Origin: Komarekiella atlantica HA4396-MV6
GTDB lineage: Bacteria > Cyanobacteriota > Cyanobacteriia > Cyanobacteriales > Nostocaceae
Length of the DNA stretch: 64,000 nt
Assembly (NCBI GenBank): GCA_019359395.1
Contig: JAHHHK010000001.1
Coordinates: 310,001 to 374,000, forward strand
Reading direction: 5' to 3'
Position 1 is the first letter of the stretch; the number at the start of each line of letters is the position of its first letter. Of this stretch, positions 58,455-64,000 are shown one piece after another. Under the pieces are notes generated by a model that had not been told where the DNA came from, made no database searches, and saw only the letters and a list, made by a program, of their open reading frames with translations. The position numbers were made by a program, and so were the translations under genes.

Positions 58455-58883
58455 GTGGAATATCAATTGCAAATAGAACAAGTAATAAAAACTCTCAAAC
58501 AGGATTTACCAACACTTTTTCAAAAAGATATTTCATATAACATCTATACACAAGATATCTACTTTCAAGACCCGGTAAATCAATTCAAATATAAATTCAA
58601 CTATCGTATTATATTTTGGACTTTGCGATTTCATGCCCGACTCTTTTTTACTCAAATTTATTTTGATGTGCATGAAGTCTATCAGTCAGCAGAAGATACC
58701 ATTTTGGCAAAGTGGACAGTTCGTGGAGTTTTACGTGTTCCTTGGAAAGCAGGTGTGTTTTTTAATGGATACTCAACTTACAAACTCAACCGAAACGGTT
58801 TGATATACGAGCATATTGACACTTGGGATCGTAAACCAGGGAAGATTTTAAAGCAGTTTTTTAGAAAGGGAGGAGATAGTTAA
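58455..58883 (+). CDS. DUF2358 protein
   Basis: A 142-residue protein starting at GTG, with AAGGGATAAGGGG just upstream. The sequence YTQDIYFQDPVNQFKYKFNYR and FDVHEVYQSAEDTILAKWTVRG match DUF2358, an NTF2-like family found in cyanobacteria and plastids. No catalytic role is established. It is probably co-transcribed with the GH10-like gene. Confidence 0.82.
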   Translation: MEYQLQIEQVIKTLKQDLPTLFQKDISYNIYTQDIYFQDPVNQFKYKFNYRIIFWTLRFHARLFFTQIYFDVHEVYQSAEDTILAKWTVRGVLRVPWKAGVFFNGYSTYKLNRNGLIYEHIDTWDRKPGKILKQFFRKGGDS

Positions 58884-59349
58884 TTAGCTGTTAAATATTA
58901 ACTATTTCCCTATCATAATTTAAATGTAAACTTGTATAAAAACTTCATTAGGCTAACATAACGGGTAAAAATTCTTATAAAAAACATTAGCTTTTGAGAC
59001 AAAACTCATTTAATTATGTCTTAAAAAAATGTCTACATAACTAGTTTTTCTATCAAAGCTTTACATATAATTGATTTTCTTATGAAGATTTTACATATAA
59101 TCTAATTAAATTCTGAGTAATAATGTCAAAATTTAAAAGTCAAATTAAATTCTAGTTTTACCAATTAGAAAAGCGCTATTCTATCTAAAACTATTGATAC
59201 TCTGTGTTCCCAAATTCTGAGAAAATTTTAAAAAATTGGTGTTTATGGAGAAACCTACCGAAAAATACTTCACAGACACGCACAGCGCTTATAAAGATAT
59301 AGATGCAAATGGTAAAACACGGATTACATCCTGATTACGAAAAAAAAGA
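58884..59349. other. AT-rich gap
   Basis: The 466 bases are much richer in A and T than the window average, with near-repeats such as CTTTACATATAATTGATTTTCT / TTTTACATATAATCTAATT (59059-59107). No gene or strong hairpin seen. It marks the left edge of the AT-rich accessory segment running to about 63.3 kb. Confidence 0.5.
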
Positions 59350-59592
59350 ATGGCTAAAATAGTAATTTACAACTTACATCTTATTGATGTAGACCCATTT
59401 ATAAATGACCTGACTCAAGCGCAAATGGATGACTTATTGGGGGGCGATATCAATATTCAGATAATCGCTATCAATTACGGCTTTAATCCCTTAATCAACG
59501 TCATTGGAGGGCCGTATAGCGTCTATGATAATAGGGCTGATGGTGCAGATTATTCAAGGCAACTAACAGTTGGTTCTCTTTTTAGTTATTAA
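59350..59592 (+). CDS. Double-glycine leader peptide (bacteriocin/RiPP-like)
   Basis: An 80-residue peptide. The leader, residues 1-32, ends LTQAQMDDLLGG, which fits the LSxxELxxIxGG consensus cut by C39 peptidases of bacteriocin ABC exporters. The following 48 residues (DINIQIIAINYGFNPLINVI...) would be the exported core; it is rich in Asn, Ile, Gly and Tyr and has no Cys, so lanthionine rings are not possible. AAAAAAGA precedes the ATG. No exporter or modifying enzyme lies in the window. Alternative: a small protein of unknown role with a chance GG. Confidence 0.55.
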   Translation: MAKIVIYNLHLIDVDPFINDLTQAQMDDLLGGDINIQIIAINYGFNPLINVIGGPYSVYDNRADGADYSRQLTVGSLFSY

Positions 59593-59607
59593 ACCTCTTG
59601 CATAAAT
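59592..59607. repeat. Solo MITE terminus
   Basis: AACCTCTTGCATAAAT preceded by TA is the exact left end of the 267-bp MITE family. The right end is not found nearby. It overlaps the stop codon of the GG-leader peptide and ends two bases before the stop of the convergent gene. Confidence 0.5.
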
Positions 59608-59609
59608 AC

Positions 59610-60821
59610 TTAATCAGATTGAGTTCTTTGGCTTTGTGAGCTATTAGCTTGAGAGGATTCAGTTGTTGGCTCATTAGCTGCACTATGTTTTAAATCTTCT
59701 GCCGCTTCCTGAATGTCTTTAGCAGAACTCTGAAAATCTTCTCCGGCTTCCTGAATATCTTTGGCAGAATGCTGAAAATCTTTTCCTGCTCCCTGAATAT
59801 CTTGAGCAGAATTCTGAAAATTTTCTCCTGCTTCCTTAAGTTTAGTTACTGTTTCTGATGGTATCACAACGCCTTCTGCCCGCTGAATGATATCATCAGC
59901 TAACCGTTCGCTAAAACCAACTACAAATGCAATTGAAAAGAAAAAATAATACTTGATATCAGTATTTTCTGGCTCTTGAGATGACTTAGGAACTTGTATA
60001 GTTGAAATAATATTGGAGTTAATAATTGTAAAAACTAAAATGCCAAATGCTGTTCCAATTAAAGGTTTAGCAAAGCCAACTAAAATAGGAGCAGCCGAAC
60101 CTTTGTAGTCACTATCCTGGTATTTTTTAAGCCGAATTAGGATGCTAATGATGCTGCCAAATGTTCCAGCAAAACCAGCGACCATGACCAAAGTAGATCT
60201 TTCAAAGAATAGTTGTATTTGACTTGGTTTAACTTTTGCTTTTTCATTTAGAACATTAGAAGATTTCTGCACAGTGCTACTATTTTTCAATGCTTCTGTT
60301 AGCGAGTCTATCTGGGTCAGTGTTGTTACTGCAACCGTAATCATGAAAACCCCTATTACAATTGAATAGATTGGCATTGCCATTGCAAGTCCCAGTAGAA
60401 TTTTGGTCGGTGCTGACCATTCTCGAACAGCTTGCTTGAAAAAATTTTTTATCAAACCTAGAAATGTTTTACTGTTGATAAAATATTCAATATCGTGTCT
60501 TATATTTTTAGCAAGAACTATTTTTTCTTGCTTCATCATTAGCAGAAAATACAAAGCTACTTTAGCTGATTTGAGTTTTGATTGTAGAGTGATACATTCA
60601 GCTATACTCTTAGGTTTACTCTTTTGAACTTTTAAAATGTATTCCCCAAAGCGCTGTAAAAGTGATATTTGGCTGGCAATTTCTTCCTGAATATTCTCTT
60701 TTAAATTTTGTAATTCTACTTGTTGAAGTTTATTCTGTACTTCTTCAAGCAGTTGATAAATTTCTTGTTGTATATCTTTAAGGATACTTTGACATTGTTC
60801 CTGGATATCTTTGTGACTCAT
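59610..60821 (-). CDS. Membrane protein with coiled coil and 14-residue repeat tail
   Basis: A 403-residue protein of no known family. Residues 1-75 are a coiled coil (IQEQCQSILKDIQQEIYQLL...). About four membrane helices follow near 142-170, 205-230, 240-262 and 285-308. After a conserved-looking loop (GFSERLADDIIQRAEGVVIP) comes a tail with near-exact 14-residue repeats, DFQxSAKDIQEAGE, about 3.5 copies (DNA about 59689-59837). The tail resembles methyl-accepting or apolipoprotein-like helical rods. Role unknown. Confidence 0.75.
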   Translation of the reverse strand: MSHKDIQEQCQSILKDIQQEIYQLLEEVQNKLQQVELQNLKENIQEEIASQISLLQRFGEYILKVQKSKPKSIAECITLQSKLKSAKVALYFLLMMKQEKIVLAKNIRHDIEYFINSKTFLGLIKNFFKQAVREWSAPTKILLGLAMAMPIYSIVIGVFMITVAVTTLTQIDSLTEALKNSSTVQKSSNVLNEKAKVKPSQIQLFFERSTLVMVAGFAGTFGSIISILIRLKKYQDSDYKGSAAPILVGFAKPLIGTAFGILVFTIINSNIISTIQVPKSSQEPENTDIKYYFFFSIAFVVGFSERLADDIIQRAEGVVIPSETVTKLKEAGENFQNSAQDIQGAGKDFQHSAKDIQEAGEDFQSSAKDIQEAAEDLKHSAANEPTTESSQANSSQSQRTQSD

Positions 60822-61311
60822 AAGTCTATTTTTCTCTTGAGATATTTATGATATGCTTAGCTTGATGTAATATTTTCCGTAAATAATGCAAATAACTGGG
60901 CCAATAACTAAATTACCATTTTTAAAATTAAGTTATAGTGATTGATATTTATTTAAACAAAATATTAACTTCAATTTCATATTTTTAAAGTTTAAGAACT
61001 CATATTAAATTTTATATATTTTATGTATTGACGAAAATAATTAAGTAATTGTTTTTTGTGCTTAGTTATAACATATACTGTAAAAGCATACGTGTAAGTT
61101 TCTCAGATAGCTTTTAGAAATTGGAAGTAATTAAGCGATCGCTCTCTAAAACCCCTAGTTCAAAGCAAATCCAGCGATATTTGGTAATCAGCTATGATCG
61201 GCTATGCAGTTTCCTTGCGATCGCGCAATATCTCCACTTAATATTATTCGCTGCTAGCTTCATCGTCCACTTGGCTAAAGTTTTTATAGTTCAGAATAAG
61301 GGAGCAAGGAA
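60822..61311. other. AT-rich gap, possible higB remnant
   Basis: Very AT-rich to 61120. From 61121 a plus-strand frame (MEVIKRSLSK...) overlaps the next gene; only its late segment FIVHLAKVFIVQNKGARKW faintly recalls the end of HigB toxins (IHYxxxKVFIRHVLTHxEYxKGKW). I treat it as a possible remnant, not a gene. Confidence 0.3.
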
Positions 61312-61662
61312 GTGGTTATTATCAAAACAGAAGAGGAAAAGGATAAATGTCTAGAAATTGTTGAAAAACTCCTTTCTCATTCTGCTCTGACTTCTGAGGA
61401 AGATGCTTTGTTGGAATTATTGACAAAACTAATTGAGGATTTTGAAGATAAGCATTATCAAATTAATTCCTCAACACCTCACTCAAGACTTAAGCATTTG
61501 ATGGAAGCTCGGAGTTTAGAACAAGCTGTTTTAGTGGAAATTCTTGGTTCAAGTGAGATTCTTACTAAAGTCATTAATGGCGAGTTAAAAATTTCTCGAC
61601 AACAAGCTGAGGCTTTAGGGAAGTTTTTTCATGTTGATGCGAGCTTATTTATTTCAGATTAA
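61312..61662 (+). CDS. HigA-like helix-turn-helix antitoxin
   Basis: A 116-residue protein starting at GTG with GGAG seven bases ahead. The N-terminal part is an acidic helical region (EEEKDKCLEIVEKLL, ALLELLTKLIEDFED). The C-terminal HTH, residues about 57-112, reads LKHLMEARSLEQAVLVEILG then ISRQQAEALGKFFHVDASLF, as in cyanobacterial HigA proteins. HigA represses its own operon and blocks HigB; no intact HigB is next to it. It lies 55 bases before the DUF262-HNH gene in the same direction and may control it. Confidence 0.8.
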   Translation: MVIIKTEEEKDKCLEIVEKLLSHSALTSEEDALLELLTKLIEDFEDKHYQINSSTPHSRLKHLMEARSLEQAVLVEILGSSEILTKVINGELKISRQQAEALGKFFHVDASLFISD

Positions 61663-61717
61663 GCGATCGCTTTATATATGTTATTATTTATACTGAAAAT
61701 TTAAAGAAGCAGCGAAG

Positions 61718-63280
61718 ATGGTGAAGGATAGTCCAAAAGTTAGCCTAGATGCACTTATACCTAGAGAAGCATTTGAGGTTCAAGGACAGCAAGGTCAAAA
61801 CATAGCAAGAATGACTATATCGATTCGTGATTTAGAAGAAAGTTCATTTTTCTATCCATTTTTACGAAAACCTGATTTTCAACGAGAAACTAATGAGTGG
61901 GATGTTCAGAAAATATGTGAATTTCTAGAAAGTTTTTTAGATGGAGATTTAATCCCAGCAGTGATTCTTTGGAGAAGTTCTAGTAGTTATTATTTTGTAA
62001 TTGATGGCTCGCATAGACTTAGTTCTTTAATAGCTTGGATAAATGACGACTATGGTGATAATAAGATTTCTAAGAAATTTTATGATGGAGATATAGAAGA
62101 GCAGAAAATTGCTGCTCAAGAGGTAAGGAAAGAAATAAACGAAAGGATAGGTTCTTATAAAAACTATCAATCACTAACACAGCAGCAAGCGCAAGTAAAC
62201 CAAAAAATTCTTGAAAGAGCAAGAAACTTGGGTGCTTTGGCTATTCAGCTTCAGTGGGTTGAAGGCAATTCATCTAAAGCAGAGGCTTCATTTTTTAAAA
62301 TTAACCAAAAAGCAGCTCCAATCGGTGTAACGGAGATGCGTTTGTTACAAGCAAGAAAGAAGCCTAATGGTGTTGCCGCTCGTGCAATTATAAGAAGTGG
62401 TAATGGTCACAAGTATTGGTCAGAGTTTTCGCAAGATAAACAGGATGAAATTGAAAAACTAGCTCAAGAAATACATCAAATTATTTTTGAGCCTAAGCTG
62501 AAAAACCCTATGAAAACTACAGATGTTCCAATAGTAGGAAATATATCAACTTCACAAAAAAATGAATTTATCTTAGAATTTGTCAATATAGTTAACAATA
62601 TAGAAGTAGAAAAAGAACTGACTCTGGAGGATGATTTAACAGGAGATACAACTGTAAAATTTTTAATCAATTGTCAAAAATTAGCTAAAAGAATAAATGA
62701 TAAAGATGCTTCATCTCTTGGGCTTCATCCGCTTATATACTTCTATACTTACGACAGTCGATATAGAGTAGGTTCCTTTTATGGTGTTGTTACCTTGATA
62801 TTATATCTAGAAAAAACTAAATCCTATGATAAATTTATAAAATGTCGGAAAAATTTTGAATTTATAATTTGGCAACACGATAATATAGTGCCACAAATTG
62901 TAGGTAAGAGTAGTGCAGTCAAGGCACGAGAAAAGGTCAAGGATTTTTATTTTAAAATAATTGAAAAATTAACACAAGGTGTAGATATAAGAAATATTAT
63001 AAAAGAGATTATAGCTGAAAAAACTTTTGGTTCCTTAAAGATGAAACCTAGAGTTAACACAAGTGAAACCCAAAGTAAAAGTTTTTCACGAGAAACTAAA
63101 GCAGCAGCTTTTATTAGAGATGCTTTACCTAAAATTCAAAGATGTAAAATTTGTGGTGGCTATCTCCATAGTCACTCTATATCTATAGATCACAAAACAA
63201 GAAAAGAAGATGGTGGCTTAGGTAATTTAGATAATGCACAGTTGACTCACCCATACTGCAATACAACATTTAAAAATTAA
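61718..63280 (+). CDS. DUF262-like/HNH nuclease, probable defence protein
   Basis: A 520-residue protein. The N-terminal module has PDFQR (52-56) and FVIDGSHRLSSLIAW (94-108), the DGQQR-type nucleotide or ParB-like motif of DUF262. The middle is a long AT-rich-coded helical region. The C terminus is an HNH domain: CxxC at 476-479, DH at 491-492, N at 503/506, H at 511 and Cys at 514. This order recalls GmrSD/SspE-like restriction effectors. The start ATG lacks a strong ribosome site. Codon use is AT-rich against neighbours, suggesting transfer. Confidence 0.75.
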   Translation: MVKDSPKVSLDALIPREAFEVQGQQGQNIARMTISIRDLEESSFFYPFLRKPDFQRETNEWDVQKICEFLESFLDGDLIPAVILWRSSSSYYFVIDGSHRLSSLIAWINDDYGDNKISKKFYDGDIEEQKIAAQEVRKEINERIGSYKNYQSLTQQQAQVNQKILERARNLGALAIQLQWVEGNSSKAEASFFKINQKAAPIGVTEMRLLQARKKPNGVAARAIIRSGNGHKYWSEFSQDKQDEIEKLAQEIHQIIFEPKLKNPMKTTDVPIVGNISTSQKNEFILEFVNIVNNIEVEKELTLEDDLTGDTTVKFLINCQKLAKRINDKDASSLGLHPLIYFYTYDSRYRVGSFYGVVTLILYLEKTKSYDKFIKCRKNFEFIIWQHDNIVPQIVGKSSAVKAREKVKDFYFKIIEKLTQGVDIRNIIKEIIAEKTFGSLKMKPRVNTSETQSKSFSRETKAAAFIRDALPKIQRCKICGGYLHSHSISIDHKTRKEDGGLGNLDNAQLTHPYCNTTFKN

Positions 63281-63354
63281 ATAATCTCAAACTAGGCATA
63301 AAATTTAGAAATAGAATGCTTTACTTTTCTGTAATGCACCCTACTTGGAAAAGA

Positions 63355-64000
63355 CTAAGATTTCATCGCTGGATACTGCTGCAAAACCTGCTGCAAATAT
63401 TGCCCAGTATAAGACCTGGGATTAGCTGCAACTTCCTCTGGTGTGCCTACAGCAATCAATTCTCCGCCTTTATCGCCACCTTCTGGGCCTAAATCTATCA
63501 CCCAATCAGCACAACGAATTACATCTAAGTTGTGTTCAATTACTAATATTGAATTGCCTTTATCTACCAACCGTTGCAATACATCTAATAATTTGTGGAC
63601 ATCGTAAAAAGATAAACCTGTTGTCGGTTCATCTATTAAATAAAGTGTCTTACCTGTGGCGCGTCGTGATAGTTCAGTTGCTAATTTCACCCGCTGTGCT
63701 TCACCACCAGATAAGGTAGTCGCAGGTTGACCAAGTTTAATATAACCTAACCCTACATCAAATAAAGTTTGCAAACGGGCGACAGCTTTAGGTATGTTTT
63801 GAAAAAACTCTAAACTCTCCTCAACTGTCATGTTGAGAACATCAGAAATGGACTTGTCTTTGTACTTTACCTGCAAGGTTTCACGGTTGTATCTTGCACC
63901 TTTACAAATCTCGCATTGCACGTAAACATCAGGTAGAAAGTTCATTTCAATAACATTTACACCCTGTCCGCTACAAGCTTCGCAACGTCCACCTTTAACG
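63355..64000 (-). CDS. uvrA: Excinuclease ABC subunit A, C-terminal part
   Basis: The 3' end of uvrA; the frame continues past the window edge, so only about 215 C-terminal residues are seen. Present are the second zinc-finger Cys pairs (RCEACSGQG and VQCEICKG), the signature [14 protein letters not shown], Walker [13 protein letters not shown] and the H-loop VIEHNLDVI. UvrA scans DNA for damage as a dimer and loads UvrB. It is convergent with the DUF262-HNH gene, 74 bases apart. Confidence 0.96.
   Translation of the reverse strand, partial: VKGGRCEACSGQGVNVIEMNFLPDVYVQCEICKGARYNRETLQVKYKDKSISDVLNMTVEESLEFFQNIPKAVARLQTLFDVGLGYIKLGQPATTLSGGEAQRVKLATELSRRATGKTLYLIDEPTTGLSFYDVHKLLDVLQRLVDKGNSILVIEHNLDVIRCADWVIDLGPEGGDKGGELIAVGTPEEVAANPRSYTGQYLQQVLQQYPAMKS

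Noticed and set aside
61121-61354. A 77-codon plus-strand frame before the HigA-like gene
   Set aside because: It overlaps the well-supported HigA-like gene by 43 bases, lacks a ribosome site and has no family resemblance except a faint trace of HigB near its end.

Overview
The window is a chromosomal stretch of a filamentous, probably heterocyst-forming cyanobacterium of the Nostoc/Anabaena type. Evidence: the octamer GCGATCGC (HIP1) is scattered throughout; the genes include chlB, prk, a petH whose product carries the phycobilisome-linker domain, an SLH/OprB iron-uptake porin, a CAAD/CURT1-type protein and a DUF3611 (Tic21-like) protein. Intergenic DNA is full of palindromic repeats, small TA-flanked elements and transposase relics, as is usual in large Nostoc genomes. 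The exact species cannot be read from the window.

Layout. 0-6.4 kb: FHA zinc-ribbon protein, M50-like membrane protease, D-lactate dehydrogenase, a secreted SnoaL-like protein, a repeat-rich gap with a 267-bp MITE, and a 605-residue TPR protein. 6.5-13.1 kb: a 21-bp tandem array next to a CyRepA1 plasmid-type replication protein, a DUF4278 protein, an IS630 relic and chlB. 13.5-16.1 kb: a COG4280 membrane protein and the iron-uptake porin. 16.2-25.5 kb: a minus-strand envelope-polysaccharide cluster (sugar epimerase, histidine phosphatase, MsbA-like ABC exporter, four glycosyltransferases). 25.7-28.4 kb: VOC-like protein, glutathionyl-hydroquinone reductase, TnpB relic and a second IF-3 that has no ordinary start codon. 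28.6-32.6 kb: two signalling units (HAMP receptor + REC; OmpR regulator + histidine kinase).

32.9-39.2 kb: proline-rich membrane protein, metallophosphatase + GAF pair, an IS605-type relic abutting a TacAT toxin-antitoxin pair, and pcrA. 39.3-45.9 kb: broken antitoxin, DUF3611 protein, histidine kinase, a 1.1-kb gene-poor gap, CAAD protein, SLH protein, and fragments of an ABC ATPase gene and of a MITE-interrupted gene. 46.3-53 kb: hom, petH, a zinc-less TnpB relic, prk and metK. 53.4-58.9 kb: small envelope and hypothetical proteins, an alpha/beta hydrolase, DUF1206, a GH10-like hydrolase and DUF2358. 59.3-63.3 kb: AT-rich accessory segment with a double-glycine leader peptide, a repeat-tailed membrane protein, an orphan HigA-like regulator and a DUF262-HNH nuclease. 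63.4 kb to the end: the 3' part of uvrA.

Working together: petH and prk sit at the two ends of photosynthetic energy use (NADPH supply, Calvin cycle); chlB allows chlorophyll synthesis in the dark; the 16-25 kb cluster probably builds and exports a surface glycan. The most unusual items are the IF-3 paralogue with a probable AUA/AUU start, the CyRepA1 gene beside an iteron-like array, the GG-leader peptide, and the HigA-like/DUF262-HNH pair, which is the best candidate for an undescribed defence-type unit. No tRNA, rRNA or CRISPR array was found.
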